Shown: positions 50,708-59,433 of the stretch, in pieces
How positions within the stretch are numbered: the stretch's first letter is position 1
Layout: each line of letters starts with the position of its first letter
Origin: JAVBRA01 sp031548435
GTDB lineage: Bacteria > Bacteroidota > Bacteroidia > Bacteroidales > Rikenellaceae
Length of the DNA: 64,000 nt
Direction of reading: 5' to 3'
Assembly (NCBI GenBank): GCA_031548435.1
Contig: JAVBRA010000014.1
Span: forward strand, 1 to 64,000
Made by a program: the position numbers and the translations under genes
Notes under the pieces: generated by a model
The model's input: only the letters and a program-made list of their open reading frames with translations
Told to the model about the DNA's origin: nothing
Databases searched by the model: none

Positions 50708-51070
50708 TTTTTTGCCGGCGGAAACTTCCAGAAACCGTTGCAGGACGCGGGCATGGTTGCGCACGGGGTCTTTCGAGGCATAGAGCAGGGTGATTGCTTT
50801 ATAGGGCTTGATTCTCACAAGAAAATCCCGGACGGCGTCCGATGCCTCCAGCTCTTTCAGGTACCTGGCCGAGAAAGCGTCCCATCGCCCCTGCGGATCG
50901 TCATGAAACCACGCTCTCAGTCCGGACGAGGGAGCGATGTTTTTTTCCCAGGCGTCATATTTCAGATCTTCTTTTTTCATGCCCCGGGGCCACAGGCGAT
51001 CTACCAGCACACGGCAGCCATCGTCCGTTTCCGGCAAATCATATACCCGTTTGATCCTGATTTGTGTCAC
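50705..51070 (-). CDS. DUF488 family protein
   Basis: A 121-residue protein. IRIKRVYDLPETDDGCRVLV, then DRLWPRGMKKEDL (about 24-36) and LLYASKDPVRNHARVL (about 94-109) are DUF488/YeaO-like hallmarks. Biochemical function unknown. The Cys seen in some members' rhodanese-like site is not obvious here. It is on the minus strand, 78 bases downstream of alkaline phosphatase with a hairpin between them. Confidence 0.88.
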   Translation of the reverse strand: MTQIRIKRVYDLPETDDGCRVLVDRLWPRGMKKEDLKYDAWEKNIAPSSGLRAWFHDDPQGRWDAFSARYLKELEASDAVRDFLVRIKPYKAITLLYASKDPVRNHARVLQRFLEVSAGKK

Positions 51071-51090
51071 GATGCGATCATTTTAATGAG

Positions 51091-51124
51091 AAGAGTGGCC
51101 TGCATCTTAAACCGCAGGCCACTC
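51091..51124 (-). terminator. Hairpin between alkaline phosphatase and DUF488 genes
   Basis: GAGTGGCCTGC / GCAGGCCACTC with an 11-base loop, followed on the minus strand by a weak TTCTCATTAAAA tract. Probably a terminator or a partial attenuator for the downstream gene. Confidence 0.65.
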
Positions 51125-51148
51125 CCTTCATGCAAAAAAGATACCGGG

Positions 51149-52198
51149 CTACAATCCCAGCAGTTCCATCATGATCTTCGGGATCTCCACATTCTCCATC
51201 ACGCCCGAAAACCGTTCGGCCCCCGTGCCGTAAGCGTAAATGGGCACCATCACCGAGGTGTGGCCCGTGGTCGAAAATCTTGTGCCGGAAGAGGGGAGCG
51301 TCAGCCCGCCCGTTTCGTGGTCGGCGGTTACCACCACCAGCGTGCCCGGGTTTTTATCGGCGAAATCGAACGCTTCCTTCACCGCCCGGTCAAAGTCGAG
51401 CGTTTCGCCGACCACCATCACGGCATCGTTGGCATGGCCGCCGCCATCTATCTGCGAGCCTTCGACCATCACAAAGAACCCTTTCGGGTTGTTGGTTTTA
51501 AGAATGCGCAGCGCTTCGGCAGTGGCTTGCGGCAGAAAGTCGCCGCGCCCGTTCTGCATCGACGGCAGGTGGCTCTCGGCCACCAGCGCGGCGATGTTGC
51601 CCTTGCGGAACCCTTTCACTTCATCGAGCGTCGAGGCCACCGTGTAGCCCTTGCCCTGCAATTCGGCAAGCAGGTCTCGGCCGTCTTCGCGGGCATTGAA
51701 CATGTTGCGCCCGCCGCCGATGAACACGTCCACTTCCGTGTCGAGGAAATCGAGCGCAATGGCCTGCTCGTTGTCGCGATGGATATTGTGCGCGATAAAC
51801 GAGGCCGGTGTGGCGTGTGTGATGCGGTAGGTGGCCACCAGCCCCGTAGCCATACCTTTGGCTTCGGCCATCTCAAGAATGGTCGGTTGGGCGATGCTGT
51901 CGGGCGACATGCCGATCATGCCATTGGTGGTTTTGTAACCCGACGAGAGGGCCGTGCCTCCGGCCGCCGAGTCGGTGACGCGATCGCTGGCCGAAGATGT
52001 TTTCGACAGCCCGACGGCTTGCGCCCGGGCCATGTGCAGGGTGTTGCCGTTCGAATCCATGGCCGCCTGCACCTGAGCCAGCCCCATGCCGTCGCCGATC
52101 ATGAAAATAACGTTGCGGACTTTCGGCTTCGGAGCGCCTTCGGCTATGCCCGCCGCCAGCATAAGCAGCAGGATGAACAGGGAATATCTTCTCATCAT
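51149..52198 (-). CDS. Exported alkaline phosphatase
   Basis: A 349-residue protein with a signal peptide (MMRRYSLFILLLMLAAGIAE; start one codon later is also possible). NVIFMIGDGMGLAQ (metal-binding Asp) and the nucleophile region VTDSAAGGTAL identify the PhoA family; GSQIDGGGHANDA and TADHETGG hold further metal ligands. It hydrolyses phosphomonoesters in the periplasm. It is shorter than E. coli PhoA (about 450), as is common in Bacteroidetes. A near-consensus TATCTTTA lies about 20 bases upstream of the start. Confidence 0.92.
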   Translation of the reverse strand: MMRRYSLFILLLMLAAGIAEGAPKPKVRNVIFMIGDGMGLAQVQAAMDSNGNTLHMARAQAVGLSKTSSASDRVTDSAAGGTALSSGYKTTNGMIGMSPDSIAQPTILEMAEAKGMATGLVATYRITHATPASFIAHNIHRDNEQAIALDFLDTEVDVFIGGGRNMFNAREDGRDLLAELQGKGYTVASTLDEVKGFRKGNIAALVAESHLPSMQNGRGDFLPQATAEALRILKTNNPKGFFVMVEGSQIDGGGHANDAVMVVGETLDFDRAVKEAFDFADKNPGTLVVVTADHETGGLTLPSSGTRFSTTGHTSVMVPIYAYGTGAERFSGVMENVEIPKIMMELLGL

Positions 52199-52494
52199 CG
52201 TTCGAATTTTAAAAATTACGTAAAGATAACCCTTTATTTTTATCCCGCGAAGAAAAAGATTTCATACCTTTGTTTAGCCTAAAAACCGTCATTATGCATA
52301 CTTTGTGAATGTTCAACCCGATAAAAATGGGTGCGATCATATATCGTCGTGTTGTCCGATGCCATACTGAAACTGATGGCCATATGACAGGCGGCGCAGT
52401 GTCGCAAAAAAGACAGCCATATTCAACATTCACCCACAGCCCCCCCCCAACTCATAAACAACATTTACCCCAAACTAATTAAACCATAATTTCA
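52199..52494. other. Intergenic region between divergent phosphatase and GH89 genes
   Basis: About 295 bases. TACCTTTG on the + strand (52265-52272) could start a 220-nt leader for the GH89 gene. A run of C (about 52441-52448) lies 50 bases before the ATG. No riboswitch or small gene seen. Confidence 0.5.
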
Positions 52495-54762
52495 ATGAAA
52501 AAAACATTTACCACCCGACTGCTGCCGCTGCTTCTGGCCGCTGCCGTCGTTGTGTGCTTCTCCTCGTGCGGGGAGAAGTGCAAACAGGTCAAGGCCGCCA
52601 AGGCGCTGATCGAACGCGTTACGCCCGGCTACCTGTCGCAATTCAAACTTGAGATCATCGACTCCCCCGACAAGGATGTGTACGAGATCTCGGCCGACAA
52701 GGGCAAAATCCTGCTCAAAGGCAACAGCACCGTGTCGCTGGCCGTGGCCTACAACGCCTATCTTAAAAAGTACTGCAATTTCCACCTGTCGTGGTGCGGC
52801 GACCAGACGGCTCTGCCCGAACAACTGCCCCTGCCCGGCGAACCCATCAGCGGCGAGATCAACGGCAAGTACCGCGCTTACCTGAATTACTGCTCGTTCA
52901 GCTACTCGGCCGCCTGGTGGGATTGGGAACGCTGGCAGCGCGAGCTCGACTTCATGGCCATGAACGGCGTCAATATGCCGCTGACCATCGTGGGCCTCGA
53001 AGGCGTATGGTACAACGCCCTGCTGAAGATGGGCCATACCGACCAACAGGCGCGCGAATACCTCAGCGGCCCGGCTTACTTCGCATGGCAGTGGATGACC
53101 AATGTCGAAGGTTTCGCCGGCCCGCTGCCCAAAAGCTGGATCGACAGCCACGTCGAGCTGGGACAGAAGATCATGAAACGCGAGCTGGAGTTGGGTATGC
53201 AGCCCATCCAGCAGGGCTACTCGGGTTGCGTGCCCTCCAAGTTCAAGGAGATGTTCCCCGAGGCCAAAATCCAGATGAAGGAGGGGTGGTGCGGTTTCGC
53301 CCCCGTGGCGCAGCTCGACCCCACCGACCCGCTGTTCCACCAATTCGGCAAGATCCTCCTGGACGAACAGCATAAATTGTTCGGCTCGCACGGCTTCTAC
53401 GCCACCGACCCGTTCCACGAGGGCGAACCTCCGCTCAACACCAAGGAGTACCTCGAAGCCGTTGCCGCCGCCGTGCTGGGCCTGTTCAAAGAGCACGATC
53501 CCAACGCCGTTTGGGTGATGCAGGGCTGGTCGCCGCGTGAAGACATTGTCAAGGCCGTGCCGATGGAAGACCTGATCGTTCTGGACATCAACGACGCCTA
53601 CTGGAAGAAAAGCCAGGACGTGGTCAAGGAGAGCTTCTGGGGCTACCCCTACGTGGTGGGCAACCTGCATAATTTCGGCGGCCGCATCAACATGCACGGC
53701 GACCTGCCGCTGCTGGCCAGCAACCAATACTACACCGCGGTGAAGATGGGCAAGAACATCATCGGTTCCGGCCTGTTCATGGAAGGACTGGGCCAGAACC
53801 CGATCTATTACGATCTGGCGTTCGAAATGCCCACGCATCAAAATGAAGTCGATCTGCCCGTCTGGATCAAAGAGTACGCCCGCCGCCGCTACGGCGCCGA
53901 GAGCGAGAGCGCTTACAAGGCACTGATGATACTGCTCGAAAATCCGTATAAGATCGGCACCAACGGCGTGGAATACAGTTCGATCGTAGCCGCCCGTCCG
54001 GCCGTCGACGCCAAGAAGTCGGGCCCCAACTCGGGCTTCAAGATCCCGTACGACACCGTCTCGCTGGTGCAGGCGCAGGAGCTGCTGTTGGCCGATATCG
54101 ACAAGCTTTCCGCCTCGTCGGCCTACCTGTTCGATATCGTCGACGTGCAGCGCCAGTTGATGTCCAACCTGGGACAGGAGATCCACAAACAAGCCGCCGA
54201 AGCGTTCAAAAAGGGCGATCTGGCCGCGTTCGACCTCCACAGCAAGCGATTCCTCGAAATGCTCTCAGACCTCGATAAAGTGCTGGGCACGCGCCCCGAA
54301 TACAGTTTCGAACGCTGGGTGAACAGCGCCAAAAAGTGGGCCACGAACGACGAGGAACGCAAACTCTACGATTACAACGCCTCGATGCTCGTCACCCAGT
54401 GGGGAGGCCAGCCCGAACCCGATGTGCTGTTCGACTACGCATGGAAAGAGTGGTCGGGCCTGGTGCGCGACTACTACGCCCCGCGTTGGGAGAAATTTTA
54501 CGCCATGCTTCGCGACCACCTTGTCTCCAAAACGCCTTACGATGAAAATGCGGTGTTGAAGTCATCCGGACGCGAAGCCCTGCGCGGAAGCCAGTTTTAC
54601 AGCGACCTGGCCGACTGGGAAACCGCCTGGATCACCACTGAAAAGAACTACGACAGCGTTCAATACGGCGGCGAGGCCGACGCAGTGAAAGCCATCTTCC
54701 CGAAATACAAGGCCCTTTACGCCGAATACGGCATCGACGGCGCCGAGTCCGTTTCGGAATAA
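52495..54762 (+). CDS. Alpha-N-acetylglucosaminidase lipoprotein (GH89, NAGLU-like)
   Basis: A 755-residue protein with lipoprotein signal (lipobox FSSC near residue 24). It has the three-part NAGLU layout: N-terminal domain (about 30-110), a catalytic barrel (about 115-445) with LNYCSFSYSAAWWDWERWQR and LDFMAMNGVNMPLTIVGLEG, the helical C-terminal domain beyond 450. Probable acid/base and nucleophile glutamates lie in FYATDPFHEGEPP and GLFMEGLGQNP. GH89 enzymes remove terminal alpha-linked GlcNAc, found in gastric and intestinal mucins and heparan sulfate; a role in host-glycan foraging fits a gut organism. No SusC/SusD pair is next to it, so it is not part of a typical polysaccharide locus. 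Confidence 0.93.
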   Translation: MKKTFTTRLLPLLLAAAVVVCFSSCGEKCKQVKAAKALIERVTPGYLSQFKLEIIDSPDKDVYEISADKGKILLKGNSTVSLAVAYNAYLKKYCNFHLSWCGDQTALPEQLPLPGEPISGEINGKYRAYLNYCSFSYSAAWWDWERWQRELDFMAMNGVNMPLTIVGLEGVWYNALLKMGHTDQQAREYLSGPAYFAWQWMTNVEGFAGPLPKSWIDSHVELGQKIMKRELELGMQPIQQGYSGCVPSKFKEMFPEAKIQMKEGWCGFAPVAQLDPTDPLFHQFGKILLDEQHKLFGSHGFYATDPFHEGEPPLNTKEYLEAVAAAVLGLFKEHDPNAVWVMQGWSPREDIVKAVPMEDLIVLDINDAYWKKSQDVVKESFWGYPYVVGNLHNFGGRINMHGDLPLLASNQYYTAVKMGKNIIGSGLFMEGLGQNPIYYDLAFEMPTHQNEVDLPVWIKEYARRRYGAESESAYKALMILLENPYKIGTNGVEYSSIVAARPAVDAKKSGPNSGFKIPYDTVSLVQAQELLLADIDKLSASSAYLFDIVDVQRQLMSNLGQEIHKQAAEAFKKGDLAAFDLHSKRFLEMLSDLDKVLGTRPEYSFERWVNSAKKWATNDEERKLYDYNASMLVTQWGGQPEPDVLFDYAWKEWSGLVRDYYAPRWEKFYAMLRDHLVSKTPYDENAVLKSSGREALRGSQFYSDLADWETAWITTEKNYDSVQYGGEADAVKAIFPKYKALYAEYGIDGAESVSE

Positions 54763-54783
54763 TTTCGCAACGCGTAAAACAAG

Positions 54784-54818
54784 AACTGCCGGAGAATTTT
54801 TCTCCGGCAGTTTTGTTA
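54784..54818. terminator. Intrinsic terminator after the GH89 gene
   Basis: AACTGCCGGAGAA / TTCTCCGGCAGTT, then TTGTT; also placed to serve the convergent minus-strand gene. Confidence 0.88.
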
Positions 54819-54837
54819 TGTGATCGCCCGCTAAATC

Positions 54838-55563
54838 CTATTCGTTGGTTTTCTTTTGCGGTTCATACAAATCGGCCCGTTCCGAAAGGTCGTCGTTGAA
54901 ATAAACGCATTCGCCCTTCTCGATCTTCGGATGCTTCAGCGCCGCGGGCAGCAGTTCGTTCAGCACGTTCCACTCCTCTTCCCCGATCGCCTCGTCGGCC
55001 CGGCTGATCACCGAGCGGTCGCCCGTGCCCCAGCACACCGGATGCGCCTCGATGTTCGACCACACTTTGGCCAGCATGGCGCCCCCGAACAGGGCGGCAC
55101 ACGGCACCCGTTCGCCGACCTTCAGTTCATGTCCGGGCAGCGCTTTTATCTCGAAACGTTTCATTCCCCAGCATACGGGCAACTCTTCCGAAGTCTGCAT
55201 TTCGCTCAGGGCCATGATCTGCAACGGCGACGTTTGCGTTACTACCGCCGGAACCAGCAACCCGTTCTTATAGACGGTCAACGGCTTGACATTCCTCAGG
55301 GCCAGCCACATGAACAGTTTGAACAGGCACAGAAATCCCGGAATGACCGACCACCACGGAAACCCGAAATAAACCAGCACAACGGTCGCGGCCAGGAAAA
55401 TCACCAGCCAGAACAACTGCCGCCTCCGGTCACGTTTTACCTGAGCGGGGTAGGGGTCGTACTCCATCACCCGCCGCAGGTCGGCGTCGATATTGGCTGC
55501 CCGCGTGGCCTGCGAGAGATTCAGACTGTCGCCTTCACCTCCGATCGGTTTCTTTTGTGTCAT
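54838..55563 (-). CDS. DUF3239-like membrane protein
   Basis: A 241-residue protein. Two adjacent hydrophobic helices (about 50-95) follow a charged N-terminal stretch that includes DADLRRVMEYDPYPAQVKRD. The C-terminal domain has PLQIMALSEMQTSEELPVCW, GHELKVGERVPCAALFGGAM and HPVCWGTGD. This resembles the DUF3239 family, of unknown function; the two 'VCWG' repeats are the most striking feature. The soluble part likely faces the cytosol (inference). It is 94 bases from the neighbouring cysteate synthase gene on the same strand and may share a transcript. Confidence 0.65.
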   Translation of the reverse strand: MTQKKPIGGEGDSLNLSQATRAANIDADLRRVMEYDPYPAQVKRDRRRQLFWLVIFLAATVVLVYFGFPWWSVIPGFLCLFKLFMWLALRNVKPLTVYKNGLLVPAVVTQTSPLQIMALSEMQTSEELPVCWGMKRFEIKALPGHELKVGERVPCAALFGGAMLAKVWSNIEAHPVCWGTGDRSVISRADEAIGEEEWNVLNELLPAALKHPKIEKGECVYFNDDLSERADLYEPQKKTNE

Positions 55564-55605
55564 TATATTATAATTTTAGTTTGTGTAAGCAACCTGTCTG
55601 CAACT

Positions 55606-55672
55606 GTCATGCTGAACGCAGGGAAGAATCTCCGGAACATTTCGTCTTCACGATGTTCAGAATAATTCTTCC
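55606..55672. repeat. Intergenic palindromic repeat, copy 4 (partial)
   Basis: ACTGTCATGCTGAACGCAGG and a following GAAGAATCTCCGGAAC core, then TTCAGAATAATTCTTCC. It overlaps the last codons of the cysteate synthase gene, so the C terminus of that protein may be repeat-derived. Confidence 0.5.
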
Positions 55673-56943
55673 ACAAAAGCCAGCACCGCCTCCTCGTTTG
55701 GATTTACCGGGAACACCTTTACGGGTTCCAGCGGATGGAGCTTTTTCCCTTCCTTAAAGCGTTTCTCCCCTCCGCCGGTGACGTTGAGCATCACCACGGC
55801 GTCTTTTTCCACCTGTCCCCGGCGCACGGCATCGATCAGCGTGGCCGTGGCGATGGCTGCCGCCGGATGGATGTCGATCCCCTCCGTTGCCTCGAACAAC
55901 CTGGCCGCCTCGGCCCCTTCGGCGTTGGTGGCTTTCAGGATTTCCCCGCCCGTGTCCGAGAGGGCGTCGAACAGCCCTCCGGCGATACCGTACGGCGGAC
56001 GACGGTTCGACAGCACCTTGGCGTCGATTTCGTCGGCGTCGCGGCGCGCCTGATGATCGGCATACTCGGGCAACTCGCGCGAGCGGTTTTTCCACCCCTG
56101 GTACATGATCAGGAACGGGTGGTTCTGCGACACCATCAGTTTCATTTTGTTGCTGCCGAACCGGCCGTCCTCAATGAAGCGCAGGTTGGCCTCCCACGCG
56201 GCGATGGCGCCCGTGCCGCTGCCCACGGCCTGGAAATAGTAGTCCGGAATGCGGCCGATGGAGGTCACGGCGCTAAGCGTCGTGGTGGCCATGCCGTCGC
56301 GGCGGGCGATGTTTTTCGCACCTCCTTCGGCGATGTATCTGGACGACTTTAATACAATGTTACTCAAATGGATGGCGTCGAAATAATCGGCTCCTTTCTC
56401 CGGAGCGATCAGCTTTACGCAGTCGTTGAGCGGATGCTCGAACCACAGCGCGTCGAGGTTGCTCTCGGGCACGCACAGCAGCAACGGAATGTTGTTGTCC
56501 GAGCACACTTTGGCGAACGCCCGCGCGGTATTGCCCGCCGAGGCCACCACCAGCGTGCGTCCCATGTGTCCGTCCATGCGGCCGCATACCGAATAGGCCT
56601 CGGTCTCTTTGAACGAGCAGGTGGTCATTGCCGCGCCGATTTCGGGAAACCAACCATTGAACGTGATATACAAGTTACTCAGGCCCAATTCTTTGGCCAG
56701 CCCCTTGCTCTTGTAGGTGACCGGTGCGGCCGATCCTTTGAGCATCCGTTTCACGGGCAGCCACGAGGCGTATTTGTACAGACCGAATTCATCGCCCCTC
56801 ACATGCAGCCGTTTGTCGGCATACAGGGCGCGGATGAGCGACGGGACACCGCCCTGCGGGTCGTCGAGCGTCCAGCCGGCATCGTCGAAGGTGCGGCCCG
56901 TAGCCACATTCTGAAGGGTGTATTCGGTCGGTTTGAATTCCAT
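55657..56943 (-). CDS. Cysteate synthase (PLP-dependent, threonine-synthase-like)
   Basis: A 428-residue fold-type II PLP enzyme. The PLP lysine is most likely Lys112 in MTTCSFKETEAYSV; the phosphate-binding SAGNTARAF block (about 136-144) follows, and a late VMLNVTGGGEKRF segment lies near 390. NLYITFNGWFPEIGAAMT and ASWLPVKRMLKG are features I associate with cysteate synthase (which makes L-cysteate from O-phosphoserine and sulfite) and not with ordinary threonine synthase. In Alistipes and relatives cysteate is the head-group precursor of sulfonolipids. Not separable from a threonine-synthase paralogue without an alignment, but threonine synthases normally show a different N terminus. No lipid genes are adjacent. 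Confidence 0.75.
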   Translation of the reverse strand: MEFKPTEYTLQNVATGRTFDDAGWTLDDPQGGVPSLIRALYADKRLHVRGDEFGLYKYASWLPVKRMLKGSAAPVTYKSKGLAKELGLSNLYITFNGWFPEIGAAMTTCSFKETEAYSVCGRMDGHMGRTLVVASAGNTARAFAKVCSDNNIPLLLCVPESNLDALWFEHPLNDCVKLIAPEKGADYFDAIHLSNIVLKSSRYIAEGGAKNIARRDGMATTTLSAVTSIGRIPDYYFQAVGSGTGAIAAWEANLRFIEDGRFGSNKMKLMVSQNHPFLIMYQGWKNRSRELPEYADHQARRDADEIDAKVLSNRRPPYGIAGGLFDALSDTGGEILKATNAEGAEAARLFEATEGIDIHPAAAIATATLIDAVRRGQVEKDAVVMLNVTGGGEKRFKEGKKLHPLEPVKVFPVNPNEEAVLAFVEELF

Positions 56944-57010
56944 CTGCTTTGTTTTTATGGTATATGGCGATTGTACTTTCGGGAAACAGGGTTATTGCCG
57001 GGCAAACACC

Positions 57011-57871
57011 CTATGGGAGTTCGCAGGCTTTCAGGCTCAGATCCACGCTCTTGATCTGGTGCGTCAGCGCGCCCACGGATATGAAATCCACCCCGCACCG
57101 GGCATACTCGCGCAGGTTGCTCAGCGTAATGCCCCCCGACGACTCGGTCTCGCACCGCCCGCCGATCATCTCCACGGCCTGGCGCGTCTGTTCCGGCGTA
57201 AAGTTGTCGAGCATGATGCGGTCGGCTCCTCCGGCCTCGAACACCTGCCGGATGTCGTCCAGCGAGCGCACCTCGATCTCGATCTTGATCTCTTTGCCGA
57301 CGCGCTTGAGGTATTCGCGCGTTTTCGACAATGCGGCGGCGATTCCTCCCGCAAAATCGATGTGGTTGTCTTTGAGTATCACCATGTCGAACAGTCCCAT
57401 GCGGTGGTTTTCGCCCCCGCCCAGCTTCACGGCCATTTTGTCCAGCACGCGCATACCGGGGGTGGTTTTGCGGGTGTCGAGCACCTTGGCTCCGGTTCCT
57501 TCCAGTTCGCGTACGTACACCGCCGTCCGGGTGGCCACGCCGCTCATGCGCTGCATGATATTGAGGATGATGCGCTCCGACTGCAACAGCGTGATTGTCC
57601 GTCCTTCCACATAAAAAGCGACATCGCCCGTGTTCGCGCGGTCGCCGTCGGCCATGATCCGGGTCATCGTCACCCCGGGATCGAGGCGGCGGAATACCAT
57701 TTCGGCAATCTCCACCCCGGCCAGAATGCACTCCTGTTTCACCAGCAACTTCATTTTGCCGCGCGCTTCAGCCGGAATGCAGGCCAGCGACGAGTGGTCT
57801 CCGTCACCGATGTCTTCGGCACTGGCCAGCTCGATCAGTTTTTCGACAAAGGGAAGGTATTCGTTTTTCAT
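57011..57871 (-). CDS. nadC: Nicotinate-nucleotide diphosphorylase (carboxylating)
   Basis: A 286-residue enzyme that converts quinolinate and PRPP to nicotinate mononucleotide in de novo NAD synthesis. Characteristic blocks: LNIMQRMSGVATRT (about 106-119), LDTRKTTPGMRVLDKMAV (about 133-150), GGGENHRMGLFD, KDNHIDFAGG and ESSGGITLSNLREYARCGVD (about 243-262). Length normal. It has its own promoter; nadA and nadB are not in the window. Confidence 0.95.
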   Translation of the reverse strand: MKNEYLPFVEKLIELASAEDIGDGDHSSLACIPAEARGKMKLLVKQECILAGVEIAEMVFRRLDPGVTMTRIMADGDRANTGDVAFYVEGRTITLLQSERIILNIMQRMSGVATRTAVYVRELEGTGAKVLDTRKTTPGMRVLDKMAVKLGGGENHRMGLFDMVILKDNHIDFAGGIAAALSKTREYLKRVGKEIKIEIEVRSLDDIRQVFEAGGADRIMLDNFTPEQTRQAVEMIGGRCETESSGGITLSNLREYARCGVDFISVGALTHQIKSVDLSLKACELP

Positions 57872-57917
57872 CTCGTTCGGTTTTTAATTTCCCGGCACAC
57901 GGGAGGCACTTTTCGCG

Positions 57918-57948
57918 CAAAGATAGCTAAATGCGGAAAAAATAACAA
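57918..57948 (-). promoter_or_regulatory. Promoter of nadC, overlapping the upstream terminator
   Basis: Minus strand: TTG (57946-57948), 20-base spacer, TATCTTTG (57918-57925). The TTG lies at the foot of the terminator of the TlpA-like gene, the second such overlap in the window (see 1015-1061). Confidence 0.8.
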
Positions 57949-57977
57949 CAGGGCCGTCTCAACCGAGACGGCCCTGT
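57948..57977 (-). terminator. Intrinsic terminator after the TlpA-like gene
   Basis: Perfect 13-bp arms ACAGGGCCGTCTC / GAGACGGCCCTGT with loop AACC, followed on the minus strand by TGTTATTTTTT. Confidence 0.92.
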
Positions 57978-57997
57978 CAACGATCGAAACCGGAAGG

Positions 57998-59191
57998 TTA
58001 TTTGAGCAACTCGTCGAGTTTCTTGTAAAAATCCTCGCTCTCGCCGACGAATATCGAGGCGATCTTCTGGTCTTTGTCAACGATGACCTTGGTGGGGTAG
58101 CCCTTGACGGCATACTTCACCGATGCATTCGTGTCCACGTTCCCTTCCTGGTTGATCAGCTGCACCCAGTTCATCTTATTCTCCTCGACGGCCTTGCGCC
58201 ATGCGGCGTCCGAGTCGTTGCAGGCGATGCCCACGAACTCGACCTTACTTTTATACTTGTCGTAATATTTCTTCATCTCGGGCACGCCGTGGATACACCA
58301 GCCGCACCAACTCCCCCAGAAATCGAGCACCACGTATTTGCCTTTAAAGTCGGCCAGCGAAACATCTTTGCCTTCGAGGTCTTTGAGCGTGAATTGCGGT
58401 GCATCGGCCCCTTCCACGACAAATTTTTCGGCCTCCACCACTTTTTTGTAGGCTTCGGCGCGTGCTTCCATTTCGCCGATCCTTTGTGCAAACAGTCCCG
58501 TTTTAGCGTGTTCGCCCAGCAGGGGGTAGTACTCCCCGAAATCGGGAAGCGCCTGTTGCAACAGGATGTAAGCGGCCAGGTCGGTGTCGGAGTGTTCTTT
58601 CAGCCATGCGAGGCGGATCTGGTTGATCTCGTCGTACAGCTCGCCCTGTTGCATGCTCAGGGCGTTGATCAGCGAGTCCTGATACGCAGGGGCCTCTTCC
58701 GAATACATGAAGTAATTCATCTGTTCCTGGATCTCCCCGAGCTTCACCTCGGTTGCTTTATACGACTCTCTCAGAGCCGCTTCGTCGTGGTTGAAGCCCG
58801 GCTCTTTGACCGAGCAGCCCGTGTAAATGGGGTTCTCCGTATCGCCGGCAATGCTCAGGCGTTCGCCCGGAGAAACGATTAGTGTAATGACATTCGATCG
58901 GTTGTAGTATTCTATGACGCCGTTTTTGATCCGCTTTTTCGTGTCCTGGGCAAAGCGGACGAACAGCATGGTGGCGGCGGTGTCGGGAAGATCGTAAGTG
59001 AACCGGCCGTTTTTCGAAAACACGGTATCGCGAACCGGCTCCACATCCAGATTGAGCGGCAGGCGTTCGATATAAACGGTGTCGTCACCCAAGCCTTTGA
59101 AATTGGCCGAGATGGTGTGTCTGTTGCCGCACGAGGCGAACAAGACCGGCAGCGTGAGAGTGGCCAGTGCGGTGATTTTGAGTGTTTTCAT
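57998..59191 (-). CDS. TlpA-like thioredoxin-fold lipoprotein with N-terminal DUF4369-type domain
   Basis: A 397-residue lipoprotein (lipobox FASC near residue 21). N-terminal beta domain (25-120) of DUF4369 type, a helical middle (130-240), then a thioredoxin domain (about 250-397) with active site FWGSWCGWCIHGVPEMK, so a CxxC (Cys-Gly-Trp-Cys), and the cis-Pro loop YAVKGYPTKVIVDKD. Such proteins are periplasmic thiol-disulfide reductants or resemble peroxiredoxins. A decayed relative lies at 31263-31598. Single gene with own promoter and strong terminator. Confidence 0.9.
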   Translation of the reverse strand: MKTLKITALATLTLPVLFASCGNRHTISANFKGLGDDTVYIERLPLNLDVEPVRDTVFSKNGRFTYDLPDTAATMLFVRFAQDTKKRIKNGVIEYYNRSNVITLIVSPGERLSIAGDTENPIYTGCSVKEPGFNHDEAALRESYKATEVKLGEIQEQMNYFMYSEEAPAYQDSLINALSMQQGELYDEINQIRLAWLKEHSDTDLAAYILLQQALPDFGEYYPLLGEHAKTGLFAQRIGEMEARAEAYKKVVEAEKFVVEGADAPQFTLKDLEGKDVSLADFKGKYVVLDFWGSWCGWCIHGVPEMKKYYDKYKSKVEFVGIACNDSDAAWRKAVEENKMNWVQLINQEGNVDTNASVKYAVKGYPTKVIVDKDQKIASIFVGESEDFYKKLDELLK

Positions 59192-59216
59192 GGGCGATTT
59201 CCATTGGTTTGTTTCA

Positions 59217-59253
59217 CAAAAGTAGTGAATAGTTTGATTTTTATGTACTTTTG
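59217..59253. promoter_or_regulatory. Divergent -7 elements between the TlpA-like gene and ilvD
   Basis: TACTTTTG on the minus strand (59217-59224) serves the TlpA-like gene; TACTTTTG on the plus strand (59246-59253) would start an ilvD transcript with a leader of about 175 nt. Confidence 0.6.
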
Positions 59254-59342
59254 CAGTTTCACCCTTTGAAATAAAGGGAATAACGAATTTTATTTATCCG
59301 TTGGATAGTATCTGATTTCGTATTGATAATAACCTAATTAAC

Positions 59343-59423
59343 ATGTTTATCTGCGATTGGACGCCGTATAACCATTTTTTGTTTCCGATCGCATTCAATC
59401 AACCTGTTGTTGATTTGTACTGA
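59343..59423 (+). other. Possible 26-codon leader reading frame before ilvD
   Basis: An ATG-initiated frame within the ilvD leader, ending with TGA 10 bases before the ilvD ATG. It encodes 26 residues including Ile, Val-Val and Leu near its end (NQPVVDLY). It could be an attenuation leader peptide for branched-chain amino acids, but such residues are not densely packed and no strong terminator hairpin was seen, so support is thin. Confidence 0.25.
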
Positions 59424-59433
59424 AAAAATACAT

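Noticed and set aside
40508..59330. 13-bp direct repeat TCGTATTGATAAT at 40508-40520 and 59318-59330 as attachment sites of an 18.8-kb element
   Set aside because: The interval holds housekeeping genes (panC, panD, nadC) and no integrase; both copies lie in A/T-rich intergenic DNA where a 13-bp match is plausible by chance.
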